A DNA stretch of 64,000 nucleotides from Mus musculus (GCF_000001635.26 NC_000075.6:110110644-110174643), one strand, 5' to 3'; counted from the first letter of the stretch, positions 61,703 to 63,362 are shown. The notes: generated from the letters alone by a model not told the origin. Numbers and translations are program-made.

Positions 61703-63362
61703 GCTTTGGTTTTGGCTTTTTGTTTGTTTTGTGGTGGAGGTATGAGGAGTAATTTGAGATGATGGCTCTGTGTAGATCCTGGAACTTTCTCTATAGATCA
61801 AACTGGCTTCATACTCACACAGATGTGCCTATGTTTCACTGAGGACATGTGCCACCACTGCCCAGCCTATGTTTTGTTTTTGTTTTTTAGGCAGGTCTCT
61901 ATGTAGTCCTGTACCTCACTAGGTAGACAGATAGGCCTCACACTCAAAAGACATCTATCTGTCTCTGGAGAAAACAAGCTAGATTCATTTGAGAAGAAGA
62001 AACCTAAATTAATTAATTAATTAAACCTAATTAATTCCCTACCCTACGAAGAAGCCTGATATGGGAGGGCTCCACTCCCTGTATGTGGCACCACCTCTAG
62101 ACTGGATGGTCCTGGGTGTTACAGGAGTGCCAGTGAGCAGGGCAGTAAGCAGCCCCCTCCACGTCCTTTGTTCCGTCTCTGCCTCCAAGGTCTTCTCTTT
62201 GCCTGCCATGTATTCTCTTTTCTTTTTTCTTTTCTTTTCTTAATTTATTTTATTTTTTATTTTTGAGACAGAGTTTCTGTAGCCCTCTGTTTGTGTAGCC
62301 CTGTAGTGTTGGTTAGGTAAATCAGGCTTGCCTTGAACTCTCGGAGATTCTCCTGCTCCTGTTTACAGAGTGCTGATATTAAACGTGTGTGCCAGAACTG
62401 CCTGGCTTCTCCTTGGTACTTTTGTTAATTTGTGCATCTATGTGTTGGTTAAAACAACCTTGTTGTATTCCTGAGGTGGCTAATAGTCCATATATAGAGT
62501 TCTGCCCACCATCCTGAGTGCTTCAGTTAGAGTCACATGCCACCACACCCTAATGTGGTTTTGTTTGTTTGTTTGTTTGTTTGTATCATACAGTATGTCC
62601 TTTTTGTCTTTCTCTCTCTCTCCCTCCCTCTCCCCCCCTTCCTTCCTTCCTTTTTTTTTTTTTTTGAGACAGGGTTTCTCTGTGTAGCCCTGGCCCTGGC
62701 TGTCCTGGAACTCACTTTGTAGACCAGGCTGGCCTCGAACTCAGAAATCTGCCTGCCTCTGCCTCCCAAGTGCTGTGATTAAAGGTGTGTGCCACCATCA
62801 CCAGGCTTGTCTTTATTTTAATTCTCAACCATATTGTTAGTTTTACAAATGATAACTATCCAGAGAAAGCAGTGGCATTTTTCATAAGGAACATGAGGAC
62901 TTTTTAACACTCAAATGATACCTCAAGAAAATATAGTTGTCCATATCCTACAACGCTTTTTCCTTTTATCGCTTCTAGGCTATTTGAATGCTGTGTTTCT
63001 TCAGCAGGAGTTCTTTCACTATACTAATTGAGACTCCTCATATGAACAGTAGGATGACTGTCCTATTTTACGTACTAATCACTTAGAGTTTGAGGCTCAT
63101 TGGATGTTACTTGAGTCAAGTATTTAATTTGCTTGATTATTTCTTGTTTTTAAAAGTGGTTCTGAGTATAAGTAGTAGTTTAGATAGAACTTGATACATT
63201 TTACTAAAAGTATCTTTTTCTGTCCCATATATATTAGACAAGCTAGCCTTTATGGGAAACGTAGAAGTCAGAAGGAAGAAGATGAGCAAGAAGATCTTAC
63301 CAAGGACATGGAAGACCCCACACCTGTACCTAACATAGAGGAAGTGGTTCTCCCTAAGAATG
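21474..63362 (+). CDS. Smarcc1: Smarcc1 (BAF155/SRG3), 5' portion, exons 1-11, partial at 3' end
   Basis: Join of 21474-21665, 24926-25045, 28906-28991, 36402-36483, 39288-39380, 43130-43199, 46633-46702, 54159-54234, 56962-57087, 60303-60424 and 63238-63362. These give 387 codons plus one base. Every junction is AG/GT and every phase matches its neighbour. The translation agrees closely with mammalian SMARCC1 as I know it and has no stop or frameshift. SMARCC1 is a scaffold subunit of BAF and PBAF remodelling complexes; it dimerises, with itself or with SMARCC2, and stabilises the complex in the nucleus. This part covers the MarR-like/BRCT/chromo module (about residues 28-300) and a basic linker (306-346). 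The family is usually about 1,100 residues, so two thirds of the protein lies past the window. SMARCC2 was considered; the N-terminal Ala/Gly run and the exon 10-11 sequence favour SMARCC1. Confidence 0.97.
22002..22007 (+). promoter_or_regulatory. AATAAA polyadenylation-type hexamer early in intron 1
   Basis: A canonical hexamer lies about 340 bases after the exon 1 donor, followed by T/G-rich sequence from 22018. Such early intronic signals are normally silenced by U1 snRNP. Use would give a truncated transcript of exon 1 plus intron. Confidence 0.35.
22232..22375 (-). mobile_element. B1 SINE (intron 1)
   Basis: Antisense B1 lacking the GAGACAGGGTTTCTCTGT segment. It goes from TTTTTCG straight to TAGCCCTGGC. 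Confidence 0.92.
22630..22777 (-). mobile_element. B1 SINE (intron 1)
   Basis: Antisense B1. TGAACTTAGAT and TGAATTTAGAT flank it. Confidence 0.93.
22778..23100. other. Non-coding intron 1, nothing recognised
   Basis: No clear repeat. Confidence 0.4.
23101..23320 (+). mobile_element. ID/B4 SINE (intron 1)
   Basis: ID-like head (GTTTGTTTAGCATGGGTTAGG) and a B1-like second half ending in AAAAAC. Confidence 0.65.
23500..23635 (-). mobile_element. Old B1-like SINE (intron 1)
   Basis: ATCTCACTATTTAGTCCAGAC and GATTGTAGGCATGGGCC. Confidence 0.5.
23695..23855 (-). mobile_element. B3 SINE (intron 1)
   Basis: CAGAGGCCAGCAGAGGGCGTC and GGGTGCTGGGACCTGAACTC. Confidence 0.75.
24088..24732 (-). mobile_element. 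Three consecutive antisense B3 SINEs (intron 1)
   Basis: Copies are at about 24088-24288, 24371-24538 and 24545-24732. Each ends in a form of GAGCCATCTCTCCAGC. They occupy the 3' end of intron 1 to within 200 bases of exon 2. Confidence 0.7.
24926..25045 (+). CDS. Smarcc1: Smarcc1 exon 2 (residues 65-104)
   Basis: 120 nt, phase 0 at both ends. The acceptor is ttatcttgcag and the donor CCT|gtaagt. It encodes a segment starting YVHADAPTNKTLAGLVVQLL and ending NPAFTKLP, part of the helical MarR-like N-terminal domain of SMARCC proteins. Because the length is a multiple of three, skipping it would keep the frame but would remove a helical core segment. Confidence 0.97.
25166..25310 (-). mobile_element. 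B1 SINE (intron 2)
   Basis: Antisense B1 ending CACCACCACGC. Confidence 0.92.
25311..25350. repeat. Perfect 20-bp tandem duplication
   Basis: CGCCTTGTTTTTGAGACATC occurs twice head to tail, right after the B1 head. The second unit starts an older B1-like remnant running to about 25470. Confidence 0.9.
25600..25629. repeat. (GT)n microsatellite
   Basis: About 15 GT units. Confidence 0.95.
25632..25806 (-). mobile_element. RSINE1-type SINE (intron 2)
   Basis: GTCAGGCTTGGTAATAAGCG and ACATGCCTGACACAGCAGGC. Confidence 0.6.
25807..26247. other. Non-coding intron 2, mostly unassigned
   Basis: A possible old B3-like head lies near 26075-26200. Otherwise nothing. Confidence 0.35.
26248..26405 (-). 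mobile_element. Old B1 SINE (intron 2)
   Basis: CACAGGGTTTCTCAATGTTAC and GTGCTGGAATTAAAGTCATAC. Confidence 0.8.
26443..26500 (-). mobile_element. B1 3'-end fragment (intron 2)
   Basis: TTTTTCGAGACAGGGTTTC to AGCCCTGGCT. Only about 50 bases remain, joined to a TTTG-rich tract. Confidence 0.8.
26548..26677 (-). mobile_element. Old B1 SINE interrupted by B2
   Basis: GAGTTTCTCTATGTAGCCTTGG to TGTATGTCACCATG. The B1 head continues after the B2 as CCCAACTAAT. Confidence 0.75.
26678..26857 (+). mobile_element. B2 SINE (intron 2) with target-site duplication
   Basis: ATTRTATGTCACCATG is at 26663-26677 and 26858-26872. The target was the head of an antisense B1. Confidence 0.93.
27181..27302 (+). 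mobile_element. B1 SINE (intron 2)
   Basis: ACACCTTTTATCCCAGCACTTG to CACAGTGAGAAAC, head partly missing. Confidence 0.85.
27417..27560 (-). mobile_element. Old B1 SINE (intron 2)
   Basis: TTGAGACACAGTTTCTGTTTTG and GAGTGCTGGGTTTAAAAGTC. Confidence 0.75.
27585..27765 (-). mobile_element. B2 SINE, first of tandem pair (intron 2)
   Basis: Antisense B2 preceded by CTATTTATTTACTTTT at 27569-27584. Confidence 0.93.
27782..27956 (-). mobile_element. B2 SINE, second of tandem pair (intron 2)
   Basis: More diverged antisense B2. The spacer before it (27766-27781) and the 16 bases after it (27957-27972) are further copies of the same target sequence. Confidence 0.92.
27995..28206 (-). mobile_element. 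B3 SINE interrupted by U2 fragment (intron 2)
   Basis: Left half to CTCCTAGAACTGGC, right half from GTTGTGAGTCACCATTTGGG, in antisense order. Confidence 0.7.
28096..28127 (-). pseudogene. U2 snRNA 5'-fragment retropseudogene inside a B3 SINE (Smarcc1 intron 2)
   Basis: 32 bases match U2 nt 1-32 on the minus strand. They are flanked by a perfect 16-nt direct repeat, TAGAACTGGCGTTTTA, at 28079-28094 and 28127-28142 (one base shared). There is no A-tail. The insertion interrupts an antisense B3 (27995-28206) whose halves rejoin once the U2 fragment and one repeat are removed, so it is younger than that B3. Confidence 0.92.
28478..28626 (+). mobile_element. B1 SINE (intron 2)
   Basis: GCTGGGCAGTGGTGGTACATG to CCCTGTCTCAAGAAAAG. 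Confidence 0.9.
28906..28991 (+). CDS. Smarcc1: Smarcc1 exon 3 (residues 105-133, last codon split)
   Basis: 86 nt, starting in phase 0 and ending after two bases of Trp133. The acceptor is gtggtttttag and the donor TG|gtaagt. It encodes a segment starting AKCFMDFKAGG and ending YKNEQG, the last part of the MarR-like region before the BRCT-related part. It is not a multiple of three, so skipping would shift the frame. Confidence 0.97.
29165..29485. mobile_element. Degenerate SINE fragments (intron 3)
   Basis: A B1 fragment on + (29165-29240), an ID-like remnant on - (29292-29357) and an old B1 on - (29400-29485). Confidence 0.5.
29592..29858 (-). mobile_element. B2 SINE with apparent 3' transduction (intron 3)
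   Basis: Perfect 12-nt repeats GCAAAATTTCTT (29580-29591 and 29859-29870) bracket a complete antisense B2 (about 29657-29858). They also bracket about 65 bases of non-B2 sequence beyond its A-tail, ending in a second A-rich run on the B2 sense strand. Confidence 0.8.
29907..30064 (-). mobile_element. B1 SINE (intron 3)
   Basis: Antisense near-consensus B1, flanked by AGAGTTGACTT on both sides. Confidence 0.95.
30103..30283 (+). mobile_element. B2 SINE (intron 3)
   Basis: Sense B2 with a substituted tail. Confidence 0.92.
30309..30490 (+). mobile_element. B2 SINE (intron 3)
   Basis: Sense B2 with an extra CTCA before GACTGCTC. A B3-like tail (30491-30550) follows. Confidence 0.92.
30551..30690 (-). 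mobile_element. RSINE1-type SINE (intron 3)
   Basis: GTGCACTTGTGGAGGGCAGAA and GTCTTCCACCACATGGG. Confidence 0.6.
30691..31032. other. Non-coding intron 3, nothing recognised
   Basis: AT-rich. Confidence 0.4.
31033..31225 (+). mobile_element. RSINE1-type SINE (intron 3)
   Basis: GGTCAGTAGGTAAAGGCAG, GAGAAAACTGAGTCCTGC and a CA-rich end. Confidence 0.6.
31515..31545. repeat. (CTAT)n microsatellite (intron 3)
   Basis: About seven CTAT units. A short ATTA run lies at 31325-31345. Confidence 0.95.
31825..31949. repeat. Local direct duplication around a TG-rich tract (intron 3)
   Basis: GATGGATACAGATGAAGACT followed by SAGTGCTGG occurs at about 31827 and 31919, separated by TG-rich sequence. 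Confidence 0.85.
31960..32254 (-). mobile_element. Old B1 followed by young B1 (intron 3)
   Basis: A diverged copy at 31965-32095, then a near-consensus antisense B1 at 32100-32254. Confidence 0.8.
32296..32640 (+). repeat. Rodent interspersed repeat, unassigned family (copy 2)
   Basis: TTGTCAACCTGACACAATC, ATTGAGAAAATACCCC and GCAAACCATAGGAAACAAGCC match the family seen at 51923-52603. Confidence 0.6.
32875..33028 (-). mobile_element. B1 SINE (intron 3)
   Basis: Antisense B1 with an 8-base insertion (CGAGTCCC) before AAGTGCTGG. GCCAGTGATTTTA flanks it. Confidence 0.94.
33068..33155. repeat. (TTTTTC)n pyrimidine repeat in a B2 tail (intron 3)
   Basis: Imperfect CTTTT/CTTTTT units that lead into the antisense B2 at 33163. 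Confidence 0.9.
33163..33332 (-). mobile_element. B2 SINE (intron 3)
   Basis: Antisense B2, head slightly decayed. Confidence 0.93.
33406..33720. repeat. Rodent interspersed repeat, unassigned
   Basis: TATTGCTGTGAAGAGACACC and ACCATGACTAAGGCAACTC are familiar as a dispersed mouse repeat. I cannot name the family reliably. Confidence 0.5.
34073..34227 (-). mobile_element. B1 SINE (intron 3)
   Basis: Antisense B1. CAATCTCTATTTTC is on both sides. Confidence 0.95.
34371..34980. other. Non-coding intron 3, nothing recognised
   Basis: Possibly unique. No repeat seen. Confidence 0.4.
34995..35136 (-). mobile_element. B2 SINE with internal deletion (intron 3)
   Basis: Antisense B2 missing about 20 bases around ACCTTCGGAAGAGCAG. 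GTGTTTTGYTGTTTT flanks it. Confidence 0.9.
35178..35322 (-). mobile_element. B1 SINE (intron 3)
   Basis: Antisense B1 inserted in an older B1 whose remainder is at 35335-35426. Confidence 0.93.
35441..35600 (-). mobile_element. RSINE1-type SINE (intron 3)
   Basis: ACATAAGAGGACAACTTTTGG and GCTAAGCCATTTTGCCAGCC. Confidence 0.6.
35617..35729. repeat. Compound (TG)n(AG)n microsatellite (intron 3)
   Basis: Blocks of TG, AG, TG, AG and TG over about 113 bases. Likely unstable in length. His/Thr open frames across it are artefacts. Confidence 0.97.
35796..35953 (+). mobile_element. B1 SINE with target-site duplication (intron 3)
   Basis: AAATCTGTGGARTAG is at 35781-35795 and 35954-35968. Confidence 0.95.
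36190..36312 (-). mobile_element. RSINE1-type SINE (intron 3)
   Basis: GTAGGTCAGAGGACAATTTGG. It ends about 90 bases before exon 4. Confidence 0.6.
36402..36483 (+). CDS. Smarcc1: Smarcc1 exon 4 (residues 133-160)
   Basis: 82 nt. Its first G completes Trp133 and it ends in phase 0 at CAG|gtaagt. The acceptor is a strong T-rich tract ending tgttag. It encodes RRFDLQNPSRMDRNVEMFMN followed by IEKTLVQ. Together with exon 3 it adds exactly 56 codons. It lies at the edge of the MarR-like and N-terminal BRCT segments. Its upstream intron (7.4 kb) is one of the two longest here. Confidence 0.97.
36484..36834. other. Non-coding start of intron 4
   Basis: No repeat recognised. Confidence 0.4.
36835..37140 (-). 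mobile_element. Two old B1-like SINEs (intron 4)
   Basis: Diverged antisense copies at 36835-36990 and 37020-37138. Confidence 0.6.
37282..37447 (-). mobile_element. B1 SINE (intron 4)
   Basis: Antisense B1 with a duplicated GCTG at GTGCTGGCTGGGATTAAAGG. Confidence 0.94.
37465..37850 (-). mobile_element. B3 SINE interrupted by B2 (intron 4)
   Basis: B3 pieces at 37465-37615 and 37809-37850 join through AGCTGGTACTCTT. Confidence 0.75.
37616..37808 (-). mobile_element. B2 SINE nested in B3 (intron 4)
   Basis: Near-consensus antisense B2. AGCTGGTACTCTT is at 37603-37615 and 37809-37821. Confidence 0.96.
38080..38148. repeat. (CCCT)n-rich pyrimidine tract (intron 4)
   Basis: CTTCC and CCCT units. 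Confidence 0.9.
38150..38265 (-). mobile_element. Old B1-like SINE (intron 4)
   Basis: AGAGTCTCACCATGAAAGC and CCTGAATGTCAGGATTAAAGG. Confidence 0.6.
38390..38543 (+). mobile_element. B1 SINE, older (intron 4)
   Basis: GCCAAGCATGGGGGTAC head with an altered C-rich tail. Confidence 0.8.
38574..38762 (+). mobile_element. B2 SINE with target-site duplication (intron 4)
   Basis: AAGAAATGTAGGTT is at 38560-38573 and 38763-38776. Confidence 0.95.
38800..38879 (+). mobile_element. LINE-1 3'-terminal fragment (intron 4)
   Basis: GGGATAACATTTGAAATGTA and AATAAAGAAAATACC match the 3' end of mouse L1Md as I know it. It is a severely truncated insertion of about 80 bases. Confidence 0.8.
38883..39042 (+). 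mobile_element. B1 SINE in L1 A-tail (intron 4)
   Basis: Near-consensus B1 that starts directly in the A-rich end of the L1 fragment. Confidence 0.93.
39073..39206 (+). mobile_element. RSINE1-type remnant (intron 4)
   Basis: GTGAGATAGCTAAATGGGG and GTGTGCCCTGGTGCACAC. Confidence 0.5.
39288..39380 (+). CDS. Smarcc1: Smarcc1 exon 5 (residues 161-191)
   Basis: 93 nt, phase 0 to phase 0. The acceptor is tgttttctcag and the donor CAG|gtaata. It encodes NNCLTRPNIYLIPDIDLKLA and then NKLKDIIKRHQ, part of the split BRCT-like domain. It is a frame-preserving cassette. I see no sign of alternative use in the flanking splice sites, which look constitutive. Confidence 0.97.
39381..39894. other. Intron 5 start, nearly repeat-free
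   Basis: The only repeat seen is a 22-base B1 head in antisense (GTGTGCCACCACGCCCGGC, about 39593-39612). Confidence 0.5.
39895..40030 (-). mobile_element. Old B1-like SINE (intron 5)
   Basis: GAGGCAGGGTTTTACTATGTAG. Confidence 0.65.
40087..40277 (+). mobile_element. B1 SINE with GA/GACA tail (intron 5)
   Basis: Near-consensus B1 whose A-tail has become (GA)n(GACA)n. GACTAGAAGAGG flanks it at 40075-40086 and 40278-40289. Confidence 0.95.
40282..40414 (-). mobile_element. Old B2/B3-type SINE (intron 5)
   Basis: AGAAGAGGGCATCAGG, GGGTGCTCTTAACCCC. The B1 above is inserted in it. Confidence 0.6.
40421..40842 (-). mobile_element. Two consecutive B2 SINEs (intron 5)
   Basis: Antisense copies at 40421-40611 and 40633-40842. 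The second follows a (TTTG)n tract. Confidence 0.93.
40852..41004 (-). mobile_element. B1 SINE (intron 5)
   Basis: Antisense B1 with an altered CAAATGTTTCCAGG near the head. Confidence 0.9.
41049..41467 (+). mobile_element. B3 SINE interrupted by B1 (intron 5)
   Basis: Sense B3 in two pieces, 41049-41096 and 41284-41467. Confidence 0.8.
41097..41283 (-). mobile_element. B1 SINE nested in B3 (intron 5)
   Basis: Antisense near-consensus B1. The perfect 18-nt repeat GCACTTGTTGCTATTGTT is at 41079-41096 and 41284-41301. Confidence 0.96.
41477..41662 (+). mobile_element. B3 SINE (intron 5)
   Basis: GGGGATCCAACGCCCTCTTC and GGGCACCAGGCCATC. Confidence 0.7.
41910..42093 (-). mobile_element. B2 SINE (intron 5)
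   Basis: Antisense B2, TCTAAAGT on both sides. Confidence 0.94.
42094..43129. other. SINE-poor end of intron 5
   Basis: About 1 kb before exon 6 with at most one very old B1-like remnant (42540-42690). The longest nearly SINE-free stretch within the gene. Confidence 0.45.
43130..43199 (+). CDS. Smarcc1: Smarcc1 exon 6 (residues 192-215, last codon split)
   Basis: 70 nt. The acceptor is ttgctttgcag and the donor G|gtaagt, leaving one base of Glu215. It encodes GTFTDEKSKASHHIYPYPSS followed by QED. The acidic end leads into the chromo-like part. Human has an equivalent Ser-rich acidic stretch with small substitutions here. The preceding kilobase of intron 5 is largely free of recognisable SINEs. 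Confidence 0.97.
43454..43647 (-). mobile_element. B2 SINE with 17-nt duplication (intron 6)
   Basis: GTAGCACCAATTTTTTA is at 43437-43453 and 43648-43664. Confidence 0.96.
43959..44159 (-). mobile_element. B2 SINE with long T tract (intron 6)
   Basis: TTTTTCCTCGTTTTT is at 43944-43958 and 44160-44174. The A-tail equivalent is over 25 bases, so it is young. Confidence 0.95.
44464..44621 (-). mobile_element. B1 SINE (intron 6)
   Basis: Antisense B1. Confidence 0.93.
44751..44907 (+). mobile_element. B1 SINE, older (intron 6)
   Basis: CTGGGCAGTGATGGCACACACC with duplicated GCAGAG. Confidence 0.85.
45245..45357 (+). mobile_element. RSINE1-type SINE (intron 6)
   Basis: GTGGTTCAGTGTTTAAAGGC and GGGACCCACATGGTAGAAGG. 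Confidence 0.6.
45458..45788 (-). mobile_element. Old B1 then B3 (intron 6)
   Basis: B1-like at 45458-45600, B3 at 45604-45788 (CCCCTAGAGCTGAAATTAC). Confidence 0.7.
45976..46144 (-). mobile_element. B1 SINE (intron 6)
   Basis: Antisense near-consensus B1. Confidence 0.94.
46146..46310 (-). mobile_element. B3-type SINE (intron 6)
   Basis: GTTTCGCCTGCATGCATGTATG and GGTGGTTGTGAGCAGG. Confidence 0.55.
46633..46702 (+). CDS. Smarcc1: Smarcc1 exon 7 (residues 215-238, both end codons split)
   Basis: 70 nt. The acceptor is ttttctttcag. The donor AG|gtagtt is weaker than the others, with T at +5 in place of the consensus G. It encodes EWLRPVMRRDKQVLVHWGFY and PD, the start of the chromo-like barrel with its aromatic HWGFY motif. 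The downstream intron 7 is the longest in the window (7.46 kb). Confidence 0.96.
46800..46960 (-). mobile_element. B1 SINE (intron 7)
   Basis: Antisense B1 with CACAGAGATCTAG in place of CAGAAATCCGC. Confidence 0.9.
46961..47319. other. Non-coding intron 7, nothing recognised
   Basis: No repeat identified. Confidence 0.4.
47320..47420 (+). mobile_element. B1 SINE with internal deletion (intron 7)
   Basis: GCCAGGAGTGGTGGCCACACC, then directly AGAGTTTGAGGCATGCCTGG. Confidence 0.8.
47872..48068 (+). mobile_element. B3 SINE, older (intron 7)
   Basis: AGGCATCAGACACGCACGTGG, the B3 3' signature. Confidence 0.6.
48084..48800 (-). mobile_element. Probable LINE-1 (Lx-type) 3' region (intron 7)
   Basis: It opens with CTTTTTATTGGTTCTTTGTAAATTTCACA in antisense style (quoted in part: TTATTGGTTCTTTGTAA). 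Repeated GGGCCAGCTCTCCTGCTCTT-like words follow. I recognise the style of an old rodent L1 3' UTR but cannot assign it firmly. Confidence 0.5.
48801..49542. other. Non-coding intron 7, nothing firm
   Basis: Old B1-like words near 48950-49060 and 49270-49370 only. Confidence 0.4.
49543..49865 (-). mobile_element. B1 followed by B3 (intron 7)
   Basis: Antisense B1 at 49543-49687 and B3 at 49690-49865. Confidence 0.8.
49868..50048 (-). mobile_element. B2 SINE, older (intron 7)
   Basis: Antisense B2 with several deletions. Confidence 0.9.
50108..50278 (-). mobile_element. B1 SINE with very long T tract (intron 7)
   Basis: Over 30 T bases before GAGACAGGGTTCTCTG. Confidence 0.94.
50279..50723. 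other. Non-coding intron 7, nothing recognised
   Basis: Single-copy-looking. Confidence 0.4.
50741..50931. repeat. (CTCTC)n/(TCTTC)n polypyrimidine tract (intron 7)
   Basis: About 190 bases of pure C/T, grading from CTCCT to TCTTC to CTCCT units. It is the evolved tail of the dimeric B2. Confidence 0.97.
50741..51175 (-). mobile_element. Dimeric B2 (copy 2) with pyrimidine tail (intron 7)
   Basis: One 435-bp insertion between perfect 17-nt repeats CCAGCATCTAATTTTCT (50724-50740 and 51176-51192). On the minus strand: a truncated left B2 monomer (51076-51175), a GC-rich linker (about 51016-51075), a right monomer with the internal deletion (50931-51015) and a (GGAGA)n-type tail. Confidence 0.85.
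51193..51922. other. Non-coding intron 7, nothing recognised
   Basis: No SINE seen over about 730 bases. Confidence 0.4.
51923..52603 (+). repeat. Rodent interspersed repeat, unassigned (copy 3), split by dimeric B2
   Basis: TACACTTGACACAAGCTGGAG at the left, AGTAGAAACCCTGACTAACAC at the right. The dimeric B2 lies inside. Confidence 0.7.
52066..52324 (+). mobile_element. Dimeric B2 (copy 3) (intron 7)
   Basis: Left monomer 52066-52214, linker 52215-52260 containing CGAGCAGAGGTCCTAAA, right monomer 52261-52324 with the join CCATCTGTACAGCTAC. Confidence 0.85.
52640..52990 (-). repeat. Rodent interspersed repeat, unassigned (copy 4), inverted relative to copy 3
   Basis: CTAGTTTCTTTGTATTGCTA, GTGGTACCACCCACAGTGGG and TTTTCTCAATTGTGGTTCCC are reverse complements of the copy 3 parts, diverged. 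Confidence 0.7.
52991..53375. other. Non-coding intron 7, nothing recognised
   Basis: No repeat seen. Confidence 0.4.
53376..53573 (-). mobile_element. B2 SINE, older (intron 7)
   Basis: Antisense B2. Confidence 0.9.
53874..54010 (-). mobile_element. RSINE1-type SINE (intron 7)
   Basis: GTGTGTAAGGGTGGGTGCAC and GTCAGGTCTCCTACTTGTGC. Confidence 0.5.
54159..54234 (+). CDS. Smarcc1: Smarcc1 exon 8 (residues 238-263)
   Basis: 76 nt. It completes Ser238 and ends in phase 0 at AAG|gtaatg. The acceptor is ttgctttatag. It encodes YDTWVHSNDVDAEIEDAPIP and EKPWK, the second half of the chromo-like fold, with aromatic and acidic residues. Exons 6, 7 and 8 together give exactly 72 codons. Confidence 0.97.
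54267..54402 (+). mobile_element. B1 SINE, older (intron 8)
   Basis: GGCTAGGCAAAGTGGTGCAAAC. It starts 30 bases after the exon 8 donor. Confidence 0.85.
54403..54944. other. Non-coding intron 8, nothing recognised
   Basis: No clear repeat. Confidence 0.4.
54945..55088 (-). mobile_element. B1 SINE (intron 8)
   Basis: Antisense B1, ends decayed. Confidence 0.9.
55184..55354 (-). mobile_element. B2 SINE (intron 8)
   Basis: Antisense B2 with a reduced tail. Confidence 0.92.
55368..55550 (-). mobile_element. B1 SINE with TTTG/GGTTT tract (intron 8)
   Basis: Antisense B1 flanked by AATTTTAGTTT. Confidence 0.94.
55633..55797 (+). mobile_element. B1 SINE, older (intron 8)
   Basis: GGATGTGGTAATGCATACC to CTCTGTCTTGAAAAAAC. 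Confidence 0.8.
56120..56275 (+). mobile_element. Old B1-like SINE (intron 8)
   Basis: GAGGCAGGTGGATCTCTTGAG, tail of AAAC units. Confidence 0.65.
56535..56727 (-). mobile_element. B2 SINE with target-site duplication (intron 8)
   Basis: GGGGGTAGATTCTT is at 56521-56534 and 56728-56741. Confidence 0.96.
56962..57087 (+). CDS. Smarcc1: Smarcc1 exon 9 (residues 264-305)
   Basis: 126 nt, phase 0 to phase 0. The acceptor is tacggttctag; the donor GAG|gtattt is moderately weak. It encodes VHVKWILDTDVFNEWMNEED, then YEVDENRKPVSFRQRISTKN and EE. This closes the BRCT-like C-terminal segment and ends the globular N-terminal module. Intron 8 upstream is the shortest complete intron here (2.73 kb). 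Confidence 0.97.
57305..57578 (-). mobile_element. Two B3 SINEs (intron 9)
   Basis: 57305-57436 and 57452-57578, the latter with CCCCTAGAACTAGAGTTACAG. Confidence 0.7.
57579..57957. other. Non-coding intron 9, AT-rich
   Basis: Nothing recognised. Confidence 0.4.
57958..58122 (+). mobile_element. B1 SINE, older (intron 9)
   Basis: GACCTGGTGGTGGTGCATGCC to TACATAGTGAGACCCTGTC. A B2 sits in its tail. Confidence 0.85.
58123..58318 (-). mobile_element. B2 SINE with target-site duplication (intron 9)
   Basis: AAACCACAACTTTTT is at 58108-58122 and 58319-58333. Confidence 0.96.
58568..58715 (-). mobile_element. B1 SINE with target-site duplication (intron 9)
   Basis: GGCAATACCAATCT is at 58554-58567 and 58716-58729. 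Confidence 0.96.
58898..59067 (-). mobile_element. B2 SINE with internal deletion (intron 9)
   Basis: TCTTCAGATCTCC shows loss of the ACACACCAGAAGAGGGCATC segment. ACACYTGTGCTCTT flanks it. Confidence 0.94.
59148..59332 (-). mobile_element. B2 SINE (intron 9)
   Basis: Antisense near-consensus B2. Confidence 0.95.
59373..59514 (+). mobile_element. B1 SINE (intron 9)
   Basis: GAGCCGGATGTGGTG with small deletions. The TA repeat starts in its tail. Confidence 0.9.
59516..59558. repeat. (TA)n microsatellite (intron 9)
   Basis: About 20 TA units. Confidence 0.97.
59562..59668 (-). mobile_element. B1 SINE with deletion (intron 9)
   Basis: ATCCCTGGCTGTCCTTGAAC then GGCCTCCTAAGTGCC. Confidence 0.8.
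59909..60129 (+). mobile_element. hAT-Charlie-type non-autonomous DNA element (URR1-like, intron 9)
   Basis: It opens CAGTAGTTCTCACCCCCTTT and contains CCTCATGTTGTAGTGACGCC, AACCCCATGAAGGGGTTG and CTTACAGGTTGAG. This matches the layout of a known rodent hAT-derived repeat with decayed terminal inverted repeats. No transposase is present. Confidence 0.65.
60303..60424 (+). CDS. Smarcc1: Smarcc1 exon 10, basic Ser-Pro linker (residues 306-346)
   Basis: 122 nt. The acceptor is cttctccctag and the donor GG|gtaaga, splitting Gly346. It encodes a low-complexity basic segment with RSPERRDRK, SRKRKPSPSPPPP and ESRKKSGKKG. The two Lys/Arg clusters flanking a Pro/Ser run look like a nuclear localisation and phosphorylation region. 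Ser309, Ser327 and Ser329 in this numbering precede Pro and correspond to known SMARCC1 phosphosites, as far as I recall. Its composition differs sharply from the globular exons before it. Confidence 0.97.
60490..60648 (+). mobile_element. 5'-truncated B2 SINE (intron 10)
   Basis: It starts at CCTAGCAACCACATGGTGG about 65 bases after the exon 10 donor and ends in a long A/GAAAG tail. Confidence 0.92.
60649..61140. other. Non-coding intron 10, mostly unassigned
   Basis: A possible very old B1 lies at 60715-60835. Confidence 0.4.
61150..61625 (-). mobile_element. B1 SINE expanded by an internal minisatellite (intron 10)
   Basis: Left B1 part (61150-61251) carries CAAGACAGGGTTTCTC and CTGGCTGTCCTAGAAC. 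The right part (61598-61625) carries GAATGCTGAGAATAAAGGTG. Between them lies the expanded TGCCTC-type array. Confidence 0.85.
61252..61597. repeat. (TGCCTC/TCTGCCTC)n minisatellite (intron 10)
   Basis: About 345 bases of interspersed 6- and 8-base units based on CTCTGCC, ending in the normal B1 word TCTGCCTCT. The Leu/Ser/Pro open frame across it is an artefact. Confidence 0.97.
61659..61697. repeat. (TC)n tract (intron 10)
   Basis: TTTC and TC units followed by T. Confidence 0.9.
61700..61960 (-). mobile_element. Two old B1-like SINEs (intron 10)
   Basis: 61700-61866 (GTGCCACCACTGCCCAGCC) and 61870-61960. Confidence 0.6.
61967..62215 (+). repeat. Rodent interspersed repeat, possible fifth copy of the unassigned family
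   Basis: ATTTGAGAAGAAGAAACC, GGGCAGTAAGCAGCCCCCTCC and TGTCTCTGCCTCC-like words fall in family order. An ATTA run lies at 62007-62035. Confidence 0.45.
62250..62407 (-). mobile_element. Old B1 SINE (intron 10)
   Basis: TTTTGAGACAGAGTTTCTGTAG and a decayed head ACTGCCTGGC. Confidence 0.8.
62652..62806 (-). mobile_element. B1 SINE (intron 10)
   Basis: Antisense B1 with a duplicated CCTGGC. A CT/CCTT pyrimidine tract precedes it (62608-62651). Confidence 0.94.
62807..63237. other. SINE-free end of intron 10
   Basis: AT-rich sequence leading to the exon 11 acceptor. No repeat seen. Confidence 0.45.
63238..63362 (+). CDS. Smarcc1: Smarcc1 exon 11, acidic segment (residues 346-387 plus one base)
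   Basis: 125 nt. The acceptor is catatatattag and the donor AATG|gtgggt. It encodes QASLYGKRRSQKEEDEQEDL followed by TKDMEDPTPVPNIEEVVLPK and N. An Arg/Lys patch runs directly into a strongly acidic tract, the charged linker between the N-terminal module and SWIRM. It ends one base into codon 388, which fits the Val known to follow in the family. The next exon is not within the remaining 638 bases. Confidence 0.96.
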